Translations under genes and position numbers: made by a program
Shown: positions 19,464 through 29,628 of the stretch, piece by piece
Numbering within the stretch: position 1 is the stretch's first letter
How the letters are laid out: each line of letters begins with the position of its first letter
Notes under the pieces: model-generated
What the model saw: the letters and a program-made list of their open reading frames with translations, nothing else
Told to the model about the DNA's origin: nothing
The model's database searches: none
Assembly (NCBI GenBank): GCA_046530735.1
Contig: JBHEQV010000045.1
Coordinates: 1 to 54,192 of the forward strand
DNA from: Arsenophonus sp046530735
Lineage (GTDB): Bacteria > Pseudomonadota > Gammaproteobacteria > Enterobacterales > Enterobacteriaceae
DNA length: 54,192 bases
Direction: 5' to 3'

Positions 19464-20573
19464 ATGGAAATTGCATTTTGTTTATATAAATATTTTCCTT
19501 TTGGCGGACTACAAAGAGATTTTATCCAGATTCTATTTGCTTGCCAAAAATGGGGGCATCGAATACGTGTTTATACAATGGTATGGGATGGTGAAATTCC
19601 TGCTCATATTAACGTTATCATAATCCCAGTTAAATCATATACAAATCATGGACGTAATGAAGCATTTTATAATCAGGTCAAAACACATTTAACGCAACAT
19701 CTTGCTGATATTATTGTTGGTTTTAATAAAATGCCAGGATTAGATATTTATTATGCAGCAGATATTTGTTATGCAGAAAAAGAAAAAGGTTTTTTTTATA
19801 AACTGACCAAACGATATAAACATTATATCGCTTATGAAAAAGCTGTTTTTGACGTAGATAATTACACCAAATTATTAATGCTCACCCAACATCAAATTGA
19901 TAATTTTAAAAAACATTACAAAACATCTGATGAACGTTTTTATTTATTACCTCCTGGCATTGATCCTAGTAAAAAATATGATCAGCAAATTATCGACGCA
20001 AAACTAATTTATCGTAAAAAAAATGCTATTTCTAAAGATCAATTTCTTTTATTACAAGTTGGTTCAGATTTTAAACGTAAAGGCGTAGATAGAACACTTA
20101 AATCAATAGCTTCATTGCCTAATATTATAAAAAATAAAACCATCTTAATAGTGGTAGGAGAAGACTCACCTACCAGTTATCAGCGACTAGCAAAAAAATT
20201 GAGAATAGATAAACAAGTTTTATTTTTTTATGGACGTAATGATATATCTGAATTGATGGCTGCTGCTGATATCTTGATCCATCCAGCCTATCAAGAAGCT
20301 GCCGGCATAGTATTAATCGAAGCTATTGTATCAGGCTTACCTGTAATTACAACAGAGATTTGTGGCTATGCACCCTATATCAAACATGCAAATTGTGGCA
20401 TAGTAATAAATGAGCCTTATAGGCAAAAAAATCTTAATAATGCTTTGAGAACAAGTTTATCTAATAAATCTTTATTAAATCAATGGTTTAAATCTGCATG
20501 CCTCTTTTCTGATACTCAAGATTTATACAGTTTACCTGAAAAAGCTGCAGATATTATTTTGGGGTGCCACTAG
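19464..20573 (+). CDS. waaG: LPS core glucosyltransferase I (WaaG)
   Basis: Adds the first glucose of the outer core to heptose II of lipopolysaccharide, on the cytoplasmic face of the inner membrane. 369 aa (E. coli 374), GT4 family with GT-B fold. N-terminal F-C-L-Y-K-Y-F-P-F-G-G-L-Q-R-D-F is the acceptor/UDP loop; S-G-R-N-D-x-S-E-L-M-A-A-A-D and the E-A-A-G-I-V-L-x-E-A donor-site motif are near residues 257-300. Start ATG has AAGGATAT upstream. waaP begins one base after its stop. The two form an islet flanked on both sides by dead IS copies; waaQ and other waa genes are not seen nearby. Confidence 0.95.
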   Translation: MEIAFCLYKYFPFGGLQRDFIQILFACQKWGHRIRVYTMVWDGEIPAHINVIIIPVKSYTNHGRNEAFYNQVKTHLTQHLADIIVGFNKMPGLDIYYAADICYAEKEKGFFYKLTKRYKHYIAYEKAVFDVDNYTKLLMLTQHQIDNFKKHYKTSDERFYLLPPGIDPSKKYDQQIIDAKLIYRKKNAISKDQFLLLQVGSDFKRKGVDRTLKSIASLPNIIKNKTILIVVGEDSPTSYQRLAKKLRIDKQVLFFYGRNDISELMAAADILIHPAYQEAAGIVLIEAIVSGLPVITTEICGYAPYIKHANCGIVINEPYRQKNLNNALRTSLSNKSLLNQWFKSACLFSDTQDLYSLPEKAADIILGCH

Positions 20574-20574
20574 C

Positions 20575-21372
20575 ATGCTTCAACTTAAACAACCTTTCAA
20601 AAATTTATGGCAAGATAAAGATCCTTTTATAGAAATAGAAAAATTAGATGGTAAAATTTTTCGTCAATTAGAGACACGTAAAACATTATGCTTTAAGCTT
20701 AAAGCAAAAAATTATTTTATTAAAATTCATTATGGTATTTCTTTAAAAGAAATTTTAAAAAATCTATTTTCTTTACGCTTACCAGTATTGGGTGTAGATA
20801 GAGAATGGAAAGCAATTCATTGCCTATATGAGGCAGGAATTGATACAATGCATGGTAAAGCTTTCGGTCAAAAAGGAATTAACCCTTTACGCCGCAAGTC
20901 ATTTATTATTACAGAAGCGCTTATTCCGACTATTAGCTTAGAAGAGTACTGCGCAAATTGGAAAAATTCAGCCCCTAAATTTAACATTAAAAAAATATTA
21001 ATTTTTCGAATGGCTGAAATAGTTCGTAAAATGCATAGGTGTGGTATTAATCATCGCGATTGCTATATTTGTCATTTTTTATTATATTTGCCATTTGATG
21101 GCGATGAAAAAAAATTAAAGATTTCAGTCATTGACTTACATCGCGCACAGATACGTCAACATGTACCAAAACGTTGGAAAGATAAAGATTTGATTGGATT
21201 ATATTTTTCATCATTAAATATTGGTTTAAGTTACCGAGATATTTTTCGTTTTATGCAAATTTATTTTTCTGATAGTTTAAAAAATATTCTTAATAATGAA
21301 CAAAAATTGATATCGAATGCTAATATTAAAGCAATAAGAATAAAAGAAAGAACTATTAGGAGAGGATTATAA
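20575..21372 (+). CDS. waaP: LPS core heptose I kinase (WaaP)
   Basis: Phosphorylates heptose I of the LPS inner core, which lets divalent cations cross-link LPS and keeps the outer membrane tight. 265 aa, equal to E. coli. Kinase-like fold: Lys-rich Y-F-I-K-I-H region near residue 47, catalytic loop H-R-D-C-Y-I-C-H-F with Asp162, metal-binding I-D-L-H-R-A-Q near 185, C-terminal K-E-R-T-I-R-R-x-L. Spacing to waaG is 1 bp, so the genes are cotranscribed and probably coupled. Both intact frames inside a 9-kb zone of junk point to strong selection for a phosphorylated core. Confidence 0.96.
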   Translation: MLQLKQPFKNLWQDKDPFIEIEKLDGKIFRQLETRKTLCFKLKAKNYFIKIHYGISLKEILKNLFSLRLPVLGVDREWKAIHCLYEAGIDTMHGKAFGQKGINPLRRKSFIITEALIPTISLEEYCANWKNSAPKFNIKKILIFRMAEIVRKMHRCGINHRDCYICHFLLYLPFDGDEKKLKISVIDLHRAQIRQHVPKRWKDKDLIGLYFSSLNIGLSYRDIFRFMQIYFSDSLKNILNNEQKLISNANIKAIRIKERTIRRGL

Positions 21373-21476
21373 CTATAAGCGTTTTCTTTTCTAAAAATTT
21401 TAAAAAATTGCAGTACAGTATATATATTTTGAGAACGTAGCTCAAAATAATATAAGAAACGCAGCTTACCCCACTA

Positions 21477-21531
21477 AGGGGTGTTCATAATCTGAATACT
21501 GTTTTATATTCTGCAATATATTAATTTTTGT
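21477..21531 (+). mobile_element. Orphan IS91-type left end
   Basis: 51 bases here (ggggtgttcataatctga through the TATATTAATTTT run) are identical to the left end of the IS91-type relic at 16500-16552, then similarity stops and an IS1595-type relic begins. No IS91 coding sequence follows. An isolated terminus could come from one-ended rolling-circle transposition or from deletion of the body by the adjacent element. Confidence 0.6.
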
Positions 21532-21534
21532 CTA

Positions 21535-22560
21535 TTTTAGCAAAAGTTGTCCATATAAACCCCTTATACTGCATGAAGGATTTTTGCTATAGCGGTTTAC
21601 CATGAAAAAGAAAACAGTCATACAGATTAAAAGACTTTTTACTTACTCCATCCCAACATAAAGCTGTATTTCATTAGTTAGCTCGGCGACAATCTATCTG
21701 ATGATATAAATTATGCATTAAAGTAACTTATTCCACTTTATTCTATTCATATATCAGAGAAAAGATGTTATCTATTATGGGGGCAACCCATACATATTAA
21801 TTAGAGTTATAACGATATCGTTATAAAATTCTATATTGCAGAAAATATTTAATAATCTTATTGGAAATTCTTTGATAAAACTACAATCACAAGGATAAAT
21901 GATTTTATTATATTCGATGTATGTCGAATAGCTTGACTTTACTGGAGTCAGCAAAACAAACAGAGATTGATTTAAAAATAGTGTTTAGATAGCATCACTG
22001 GCTTTTCCTTGCTTCAGCGTAACAGGTAAGATAAATATACTAAGTGGTATTATTGAAGTCGACGAAACATTTTTCCATGAATCATTTAAATAGAAGCGTT
22101 ATATTCCACATAGGAAAGCTAGAAAACACGGGAGAGTAAAGTAGATAAAAAGAATGAATCGTAGTCCTAATGGCCAGATATCGACAGGGTGTGTGATGAT
22201 GAGATTCTTAAAGAGTTAATACAGAGTGGAGTGTGTTAATTATTTTCTTGAGCTGATCATCGATAAGAGTATATCTTTACTTGGATGAGCAAAATAGATA
22301 AAATCTTTACCAGAAACCATAAAATTACTCACTATAGATTAATAAGACTTGATAACTATAAGATATATTGGTAAGGAACCCACATTTAAAATATGAACAG
22401 TTATGTCAGCTGATTATAAGACTACCTGACTAGGTCCTATGGCACAGGGTGCTTTTATTTACTAAATTATCTGACTTAGATAAGATTGATTGAACCCAGA
22501 ACAATTAAAATATAGACGTAAGCTCCATATTGCTCTACTAGCAAGCAGCAACTATTGAAA
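21535..22560 (+). mobile_element. IS1595-type relic, near full length
   Basis: Copy of the IS1595-type element downstream of waaP. Readable blocks: C-x-x-C-free N-terminus, I-D-L-K-I-V-F-R near 21970, G-I-I-E-V-D-E-T-F-F-H-E-S-F-K region with the first catalytic Asp (22040-22090), R-K-A-R-K-H-G-R, F-L-E-L-I-I-D near 22250, and the C-terminal block near 22400. It keeps the first acidic catalytic motif better than the other copies but carries frameshifts throughout. 22561-22864 beyond it shows nothing recognisable. Confidence 0.7.
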
Positions 22561-22864
22561 ATAAGCCATTTGTTATATTAATAACAAATATTAAAAAGAG
22601 TTTACTGAGCTGATACTACGTAACTATTGAAATGTATACTATAGTTAGTTGGTTGCCATCAATTAATATTTGATTAATATGACTCAACTAAAAAAAAGTA
22701 CTTTACTGAAAGTAATCAGGCAAAATTAGTATTAAATAATTGTTAACATATTCTGCCGATCAATTGTCATTATCTAAAAGTTTTTAAATAGGCATTAGTA
22801 TGATACTAGTTCTATAGATAACGTTTTAATAAATAAAAATTTAAATAAATTAATATCCTATTAA

Positions 22865-24700
22865 TTAGATGTTATGATTACTATGAGCACGTAATTCAGT
22901 GTTATTATGTCTGTTATTACGACTACGAAATTGTTCACGATTAGTGCGACGTTCATTACTAAAACGGCGTCCTCGTTCTTGAAATTCAGTACCATGACGA
23001 TGTCTACTATTACTATGACGTTGAAACGGTTGTGCTTCACCTAGAAATTGCAATTGCATTGGCTTATTCAAAATACGAGTACGTGTCAAATGATTAAGTA
23101 ATTCTTTTGGCATACCTTTTGGTAATTCTATCGTTGAATACGAGGCATACAATTTAATGTTACCAATATAACGACTATTAATATCCACTTCGTTAGCAAT
23201 TGTCCCGACTATGTGGCGAACTTCGATGCCATCATCACGACCAACTTCAATACGGTACAATTCCATATCACCGACATCAAAACGCTCTCGATGCGGAGTA
23301 CGAGCACGCTCAGAAGTGGTATTATTGCGATAATGTCTATCACGTGAATTAAACTCACGTTTTACACGACGAACAGGATCAGCTGGCAATATTAGTGGTC
23401 GATCACCTTGTGCCATTTTTAATAGTGCTGAGGCTAAGGTTTCCATATCTAGGTCATCATCTGAAACTAATTTAGTCAGTAATGTGCGATATTTTTCTAA
23501 ATCACCGCTTTCTAATTGCTTTTGAATATTTTCAAAAAATATAGCTTGTCGACGCTTACTTAAAAGCGCAGAGCTAGGTAACTCAACTTCTATAATTAAC
23601 TGCTTCATGGTACGTTCAATATTCCGTAATAATCGACGTTCATTATTATCGACAAATAAAAGAGCACGTCCAGCTCGGCCTGCCCGACCGGTACGACCAA
23701 TTCGATGCACATAAGATTCTGCATCCATTGGTATGTCATAGTTAACAACTAAACTAACACGTTCAACATCTAAACCACGTGCTGCAACATCAGTGGCAAT
23801 TAATATATCAAGGCGTCCATCTTTTAAACGCTCTAATGTTTGTTCACGTAGAGCTTGATTCATATCGCCATTTAGAGCTGAACTGTTATACCCACTACGT
23901 TCAAGCGCTTCAGCAACCTCTAATGTGGCATTTTTAGTGCGTACAAAAATAATTGCCGCATCAAAATCTTCAGCCTCTAAAAAACGAACTAATGCTTCAT
24001 TTTTACGCATGCCATAGACAGACCAATAACTTTGGGTAATATCTGGACGTGTTGTCAAATTGGATTGAATATTAATTTCTTTTGGTGATTTCATAAAGCG
24101 ACGAGTAATATGACGGATCGCTTCCGGCATTGTGGCAGAAAATAGTGCCGTTTGATGCTCTGTAGGGATCTGACTAATGATATTTTCAACGTCTTCAATA
24201 AACCCCATACGTAACATTTCATCCGCTTCATCAAGAACTAACCCACGCAAATGAGATAAATTTAACTTCCCTCTTTTTAAGTGGTCTAATAAGCGACCCG
24301 GTGTTCCTACTACAATTTGCGGACCTTGCTTTAGTGCGTGTAACTGAGAATCATAACGTTGTCCACCATAGAGTGCGATCACATTTACTGAACGCATGTG
24401 TTTAGAAAATTCAGCTATAGCTTCTGCAACTTGTATAGCTAACTCACGCGTTGGTACCAACATTAAGATTTGAGGGGCTTTCAATGTGATATCTATATTA
24501 TGTAATAGTGGTAAGCTAAAAGCAGCAGTTTTACCACTACCGGTTTGTGCCATACCTAATACGTCATATCCATCTAATAAATAGGGAATGCATTGTTGTT
24601 GTATTGGCGATGGGTTTTCATAACCAAGGTCATTTAGTGCAGAAAGAATTGGTATTGATAAACCTAAATCAACAAAAGAGATTTTAGTCTCATTAGTCAT
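22865..24700 (-). CDS. deaD: DEAD-box RNA helicase (DeaD/CsdA)
   Basis: ATP-dependent RNA helicase for 50S assembly and mRNA unwinding in the cold. 611 aa (E. coli 629). Q motif P-S-P-I-Q-Q-Q-C-I-P near residue 30, Walker A A-Q-T-G-S-G-K-T near 53, P-T-R-E-L-A, D-E-A-D near 158, S-A-T near 189, and H-R-I-G-R-T-G-R-A-G-R near 337. The DbpA-like RNA-binding domain lies around 480-555, followed by a basic Arg/Asn/His-rich tail. A GAGG ribosome site lies upstream. nlpI, normally between deaD and pnp, survives only as a fossil. Confidence 0.96.
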   Translation of the reverse strand: MTNETKISFVDLGLSIPILSALNDLGYENPSPIQQQCIPYLLDGYDVLGMAQTGSGKTAAFSLPLLHNIDITLKAPQILMLVPTRELAIQVAEAIAEFSKHMRSVNVIALYGGQRYDSQLHALKQGPQIVVGTPGRLLDHLKRGKLNLSHLRGLVLDEADEMLRMGFIEDVENIISQIPTEHQTALFSATMPEAIRHITRRFMKSPKEINIQSNLTTRPDITQSYWSVYGMRKNEALVRFLEAEDFDAAIIFVRTKNATLEVAEALERSGYNSSALNGDMNQALREQTLERLKDGRLDILIATDVAARGLDVERVSLVVNYDIPMDAESYVHRIGRTGRAGRAGRALLFVDNNERRLLRNIERTMKQLIIEVELPSSALLSKRRQAIFFENIQKQLESGDLEKYRTLLTKLVSDDDLDMETLASALLKMAQGDRPLILPADPVRRVKREFNSRDRHYRNNTTSERARTPHRERFDVGDMELYRIEVGRDDGIEVRHIVGTIANEVDINSRYIGNIKLYASYSTIELPKGMPKELLNHLTRTRILNKPMQLQFLGEAQPFQRHSNSRHRHGTEFQERGRRFSNERRTNREQFRSRNNRHNNTELRAHSNHNI

Positions 24701-24849
24701 TCAAAAGTGCCTCACTTATTATGGTGGCTAGTTTACATAACTCTGCGAAAAAAATTTGGTTATTTTCATTTAAAATATGAACTAGCTAAAATAGTTTTTA
24801 TTAAACGAACAATAAGCTCTTATCACAATTGATAAAGACTTAAAAAGTA

Positions 24850-25770
24850 GTGATGAGATATGTTCGTCGATACTGCCTAGCTGATATTGAAAGGTGCTGT
24901 CTTGCGTCTGACTAACAAAAACAGTTCCAACAGATCACAGCGATGCTCAATAAAGTTATGTGTGCGTTTTCTAGCTACTATCAGTTTTAATAACACTATA
25001 TAGCTATGATTATCCCCAAGACTTAGGTTTTTACCTAAATAGAAGTTAGTTTCACTAGATGCTTAGCGAGAGAAATATTATCTGTTAAGTTTTTTCAGAC
25101 GAACCAACCACCAATGTTTTTTTATTAATTTTACTTAATAGAATTCAACTATATTCCAGGGGCCAACACATTGCTATTTTTTGCTTGATTATAATGAGAT
25201 AATAAATTAGTTTGTGGTATTTTGACTCTATTTCTTTCTCTGGTAAATAAATCTATAAGCTGCGGAAAAATAATTTTGATCTTGTCGATAATACGTCAGC
25301 TCAGCAGATCACCATGAGTTAATTAATATCTATTATTATAATATAGCATAGTATCACGATTCAACCATACGAACTTATAAGTTGGATCAAGCTTTAAAAT
25401 TGAATTAAACGCTCGATAGGCAAAATAACAAAATTGTCTGCTTGTAAAAAATATATTCCAAAAAAATTAAAAATTTCCGAAATATCAGGAAATATAACTA
25501 GCGCTATAAGTAAACATTACCTGCTACTGCCATCAATCTAAGACTATCATACAACAACACGGCATTCATGTAAAAGTTATATGAATTCATCATCAAAGAT
25601 GATAGATCTTCCAAAGATCTGTTCAATAGGAACTAATATTACTTCTTGTTGCAATGGAATAGTAAAAATTTCACTTTTATTCCGGTTTTTACTGCTTCAA
25701 CTGAGAATAAATAATAGCAGCTGTATAATGTCCCAAAGCAAAAAAAGAATTTATTTCCCTTTCTTAAGGG
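24850..25770 (-). pseudogene. nlpI: nlpI fossil (TPR lipoprotein)
   Basis: Minus-strand frames rebuild NlpI, the outer-membrane TPR adaptor that delivers murein endopeptidases such as MepS to the Prc protease. From the 5' side: P-L-Q-Q-E-V-I-L-V-P-I-E-Q-I (about 25665-25620), P-D-I-S-E-I-F-N-F near 25480, Q-A-D-N-F then L-D-P-T-Y-K (25440-25370), T-R-E-K-E-I-E-S near 25230, and D-N-I-S-L-A-K-H-L then N-F-I-E-H-R-C-D-L-L-E-L near 25080-24905. Each matches E. coli NlpI in order; stops and shifts separate them. The length is near full. The lipoprotein signal is too degraded to place. Confidence 0.8.
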
Positions 25771-25907
25771 AAAGGGATAATCAATATATATCGTGAATCT
25801 CCATAATTATCAGAGACTCAGTTATTAAAAAACTGAGTAGATGCTCTTTTACAGGATATCAAGCATTACGTCAAATTATTCTACAGAAATCTGTATTTCT
25901 ATTCCAG

Positions 25908-28001
25908 CTAACTTTCTGTAGAGAGAGCCTCTTTTATACTAAGGCGAATACGACCCTGCCGATCAATTTCCAACACTTTAACTGGCACTTCCTGACCTAA
26001 CTGTAAATAATCAATCACTTTTTCAACGCGTTTTTCTGCTATCTGAGAGATATGCACTAATCCTTCTTTGGCGCCACCGATGGCAACAAAAGCACCAAAG
26101 TCAACAATACGTGTGACTTTGCCAGGATAAATGCGACCAACTTCAACTTTTGCAGTAATATTTTCAATACGACTAATAGCTGCTTCTGCTTTAGAGTTAT
26201 CGGTTGCAGCAATTTTTACGGTACCATCATCATCAATTTCAATCGTAGTACCAGTTTCTTCAGTTAATGCTCTAATAACGGAACCACCTTTACCTATCAC
26301 ATCTTTGATCTTGTCAGGATTGATATGGATAGTATGAATACGTGGTGCAAATTCAGAAATCTCTTCACGAGGACTATTAATAGCTTCTTCCATAACACTT
26401 AAAATGTGTAAACGAGCCCCTTTTGCCTGATTTAAGGCAACTTGCATAATTTCACGCGTAATACCTTCAATCTTAATATCCATCTGTAGAGCACTAATAC
26501 CTTCACGACTGCCTGCAACTTTAAAATCCATATCGCCTAAATAATCTTCATCACTCAAAATATCAGAAAGCACAACAAAATTATCGTTTTCTTTTATTAA
26601 CCCCATTGCAATACCTGCTACTGCTGCCTTAGTTGGAACACCGGCATCCATTAATGCTAGTGATGCCCCACAGACGGAAGCCATAGAAGAAGAGCCATTA
26701 GATTCGGTAATTTCAGATACTATACGTATAGTATAGGGAAACTCTGATTGCTTTGGCATCACCGCTAATACTCCACGCTTAGCCAAACGTCCATGGCCAA
26801 TTTCACGACGTTTTGGTGAACCAATAAGACCTGTTTCACCTACTGAATAAGGAGGGAAATTATAATGGAATAGGAAACGATCAGTATATTCACCCATAAG
26901 CTCGTCAATAGTTTGCGCATCACGTTCAGTACCAAGAGTTACTGTGACCAACGCCTGAGTTTCTCCGCGAGTAAATAATGCTGAACCATGGGTACGAGGT
27001 AATACACCAGTACGGACATCAAGTGAACGTACCATGTCTTTTTCTCGCCCATCAATCCGTGGTTCACCTTTTAATATCCGAGTACGAACAACTTTTTTCT
27101 CTAAATTGAAAAGAATTTTATTTATTTTAGCAGGATCTAAAGATTCATTTTTCGCTAAAATAGTATTAGTGACATCTTCTTTAATCGTATTAACATTAGT
27201 ATAACGTTCTTGTTTTTCAGTGATACGATAAGCATAACCTAACCTATGTTCAGCTAATTCAGTGATACGCTTATGTAATTCTTGATTAATTGATTCAGGC
27301 TGCCAATTCCATTTTTCTTTGCCCGTTTCAGCTGCTAAGGAATTAATATTCTCAATCACAATTTGTTGCTGCTCGTAACCAAAAATAACTGCACCAAGCA
27401 TCTGCTCTTCCGTTAATAAATCAGCTTCAGACTCTACCATTAATACCGCATTCGACGTACCTGCGACAACTAAATCTAAGCGACTACTTTTTAATTCATC
27501 AACAGTAGGATTTAAAACATACTGGTCATCAATATAACCAACGCGTGCTGCACCAATTGGGCCATTAAATGGAATACCCGATATAGTTAATGCAGCAGAT
27601 GCACCGATCATAGCAACAATATCTGGATTTACTTGTGGATTAATAGATACAACGGTAGTAATTATTTGTATTTCATTAATAAATCCATCTGGAAATAAAG
27701 GGCGAAGTGGACGATCGATCAGTCTGGAAATCAGTGTTTCACCTTCACCAGGACGACCTTCACGACGAAAAAAACTACCAGGAATTTGACCTGCAGCATA
27801 TGATCGTTCTTGATAATTAACTGTCAGTGGAAAGAAATCCTGACCTTCTTTTACTTTTTTCTGTCCAACAACAGTGGCAAATACGGCTGTATCATCTATA
27901 TTAACCATAACTGCAGCAGTCGCTTGACGCGCAATCATACCCGTTTCGATAGTGACGATATTTTGACCATATTGAAATTTATGAATAATAGGATTAAGCA
28001 A
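25908..28001 (-). CDS. pnp: Polynucleotide phosphorylase
   Basis: 3'-5' phosphorolytic exoribonuclease, core of the degradosome. 697 aa (E. coli 711). Two RNase PH domains, the second with the catalytic D-I-L-S-D-E-D-Y-L-G-D-M-D-F-K-V-A-G run near residues 479-496. Then the KH domain (V-I-G-K-G-G-S-V-I-R-A-L-T-E-E-T-G near 560) and a C-terminal S1 domain (G-K-V-T-R-I-V-D-F-G-A-F-V near 625). The short difference from E. coli is at the C-terminus. It lies downstream of rpsO with an intervening hairpin, the classical rpsO-pnp arrangement. In E. coli pnp is autoregulated through RNase III cleavage of its leader; rnc is intact here. Confidence 0.97.
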   Translation of the reverse strand: MLNPIIHKFQYGQNIVTIETGMIARQATAAVMVNIDDTAVFATVVGQKKVKEGQDFFPLTVNYQERSYAAGQIPGSFFRREGRPGEGETLISRLIDRPLRPLFPDGFINEIQIITTVVSINPQVNPDIVAMIGASAALTISGIPFNGPIGAARVGYIDDQYVLNPTVDELKSSRLDLVVAGTSNAVLMVESEADLLTEEQMLGAVIFGYEQQQIVIENINSLAAETGKEKWNWQPESINQELHKRITELAEHRLGYAYRITEKQERYTNVNTIKEDVTNTILAKNESLDPAKINKILFNLEKKVVRTRILKGEPRIDGREKDMVRSLDVRTGVLPRTHGSALFTRGETQALVTVTLGTERDAQTIDELMGEYTDRFLFHYNFPPYSVGETGLIGSPKRREIGHGRLAKRGVLAVMPKQSEFPYTIRIVSEITESNGSSSMASVCGASLALMDAGVPTKAAVAGIAMGLIKENDNFVVLSDILSDEDYLGDMDFKVAGSREGISALQMDIKIEGITREIMQVALNQAKGARLHILSVMEEAINSPREEISEFAPRIHTIHINPDKIKDVIGKGGSVIRALTEETGTTIEIDDDGTVKIAATDNSKAEAAISRIENITAKVEVGRIYPGKVTRIVDFGAFVAIGGAKEGLVHISQIAEKRVEKVIDYLQLGQEVPVKVLEIDRQGRIRLSIKEALSTES

Positions 28002-28256
28002 AATAATACCCTTTTAATAGCTATTTATTTATATAACAACACCAATATTTCTTTTCTTACTACATACTCTCCTTATAACTAATAACAAACTGAATATTTT
28101 TACTTATCTTGTGAGTATCAGTAAGCTTATTATCTGAGTGGTGGCCACTGTAGTTAAAAAGTTCATATTATTTAGAAAAAATTGACAAAAATTTATTTCT
28201 TAAAATTATTTTGTAAGTGTAAACCAATTCTAAATATTTTTCTGTTTTCTAGAAGA

Positions 28257-28277
28257 AAAGGGGCTAGAAGCCCCTTT
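28257..28277 (-). terminator. rpsO-pnp intercistronic terminator
   Basis: AAAGGGGCT / AGCCCCTTT, a perfect 9-bp stem with a 3-base loop, followed on the minus strand by TCTTCT. It begins about 18 bp past the rpsO stop. In E. coli a Rho-independent terminator sits at the same place and lets part of the transcription through to pnp. The hairpin is symmetrical, so it could work both ways, but nothing ends here on the plus strand. Confidence 0.8.
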
Positions 28278-28294
28278 CTTTTGAAACTAACTAA

Positions 28295-28564
28295 TCAACG
28301 ACGTAACCCTAAGCGCTCAATAAGTATAGTATAACAATCAACATTTTTACATTTCAGATAGTTTAATAGTTTACGACGCTGAGCAACCATATGCAATAGC
28401 CCTCGACGGCTGTGGTGATCTTTATTGTGCACTGCAAAGTGACCTTGCAAATAATTAATTTTCGCAGTCAAAAGAGCAATTTGAACTTCACTAGAACCTG
28501 TATCATTTTTATCACGACTGTAGTCCGCAATAATTTGCGCTTTTGCTTCAATACTTAGAGACAT
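28295..28564 (-). CDS. rpsO: 30S ribosomal protein S15
   Basis: 89-aa primary 16S rRNA-binding protein that nucleates the central domain of the 30S subunit. The start chosen is the ATG at 28562-28564, giving M-S-L-S-I-E-A-K-A-Q-I and the family length, with GGAG about 8 bp upstream; the open frame extends 10 codons further but those are not conserved. Family segments: D-T-G-S-S-E-V-Q-I-A-L-L-T near residue 21, H-S-R-R-G-L-L-H-M-V-A-Q-R-R-K-L-L near 50 and C-terminal L-G-L-R-R. In E. coli S15 represses its own translation; no leader fold was analysed. Confidence 0.96.
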   Translation of the reverse strand: MSLSIEAKAQIIADYSRDKNDTGSSEVQIALLTAKINYLQGHFAVHNKDHHSRRGLLHMVAQRRKLLNYLKCKNVDCYTILIERLGLRR

Positions 28565-28701
28565 AAATAACTCCAAATTTTTTATTAAACACAAGAAAGG
28601 CCGATCTCTAATTCAGCCTTTTCTAATAAAATTAGAATTTAATATACGCTTTGAATTATCATTATGCAAGATAAGATCTAAATTTTATTAAACATTTTAC
28701 T

Positions 28702-29628
28702 TCAAACAGTTAAACGACAAGGAGCTATTCTATTTTGTTCATCAATCTCAGCAATACCAATAAATTTATGCATATCACCTTCTGTTACTCGAACTTTCTT
28801 TCCTTTAGAAAGACGATAATTAGTAACAACAATTGCTTTCCCTTGTTTAAAATAGGTTGCAATAATCGATGAAATATTAACTTCAGGAAAATGATTAACA
28901 GTTGTATCTATTGGTAATAACAAAGGATCTAATTGTGCTTCTAAGGAAATTCTCCCTAATTCCACTTCCTGCTTAAGCAAGTATAATTTCTCTATTGTTA
29001 CCATATGTTCACTGGAATAATTAGCTACCTGTAAGCGCCTTAGATAAACTACATGAGCACCACAACCCAATAATTCACCTAAATCATCAATAATAGTTCG
29101 TATATAAGTTCCTTTAGAACAATGAATTGTTAATTCTAATTTATTTTCATGCCAGCTCTCAAATTGCAAATCATAAATAGTAATTGGTCGACCTTCACGT
29201 TCAATAGTAATTCCTTGACGAGCATATTCATAAAGTGGCTTACCCTGATATTTAAGAGCAGAATACATAGATGGTATTTGGATTAAATTACCACGAAATT
29301 TATCTAATGCCTTATCAAGTTGCTGCTGAGTTATTTTAATCGGACGTTGGCAAATTATTTTGCCATCCGCATCTGAAGTATCAGTACGTTGTCCTAAACG
29401 AGCAATAACATGATAACATTTATCTGAATCAAGTAAAAATTGTGAAAATTTCGTAGCCTCACCCAAACAAATAGGCAACATCCCGGTTGCCAAAGGATCT
29501 AGTGCTCCTGTGTGTCCAGCTTTTTTAGCATTAAATAAATGACGTACTTTTTGTAAAGAATCATTAGATGAAAGTTTTGCCGGTTTATCTAATAAAAATA
29601 CCCCGTGAACTTCACGAGCAATCCTCAT
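28702..29628 (-). CDS. truB: tRNA pseudouridine-55 synthase
   Basis: Converts U55 in the T-loop of tRNAs to pseudouridine and assists tRNA folding. 308 aa (E. coli 314). Catalytic motif G-H-T-G-A-L-D-P-L-A-T-G with Asp44, Y-S-A-L-K-Y-Q-G-K-P-L-Y-E-Y-A-R near residue 115-130, and C-S-K-G-T-Y-I-R-T-I near 171, all in order. The C-terminal PUA-like part is present. Its start overlaps the last base of rbfA, so it is translated by coupling in the infB-rbfA-truB-rpsO-pnp series. Confidence 0.96.
   Translation of the reverse strand: MRIAREVHGVFLLDKPAKLSSNDSLQKVRHLFNAKKAGHTGALDPLATGMLPICLGEATKFSQFLLDSDKCYHVIARLGQRTDTSDADGKIICQRPIKITQQQLDKALDKFRGNLIQIPSMYSALKYQGKPLYEYARQGITIEREGRPITIYDLQFESWHENKLELTIHCSKGTYIRTIIDDLGELLGCGAHVVYLRRLQVANYSSEHMVTIEKLYLLKQEVELGRISLEAQLDPLLLPIDTTVNHFPEVNISSIIATYFKQGKAIVVTNYRLSKGKKVRVTEGDMHKFIGIAEIDEQNRIAPCRLTV

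Noticed and set aside
25581..25796. 71-codon plus-strand ORF
   Set aside because: Antisense to the nlpI fossil; no recognisable family.
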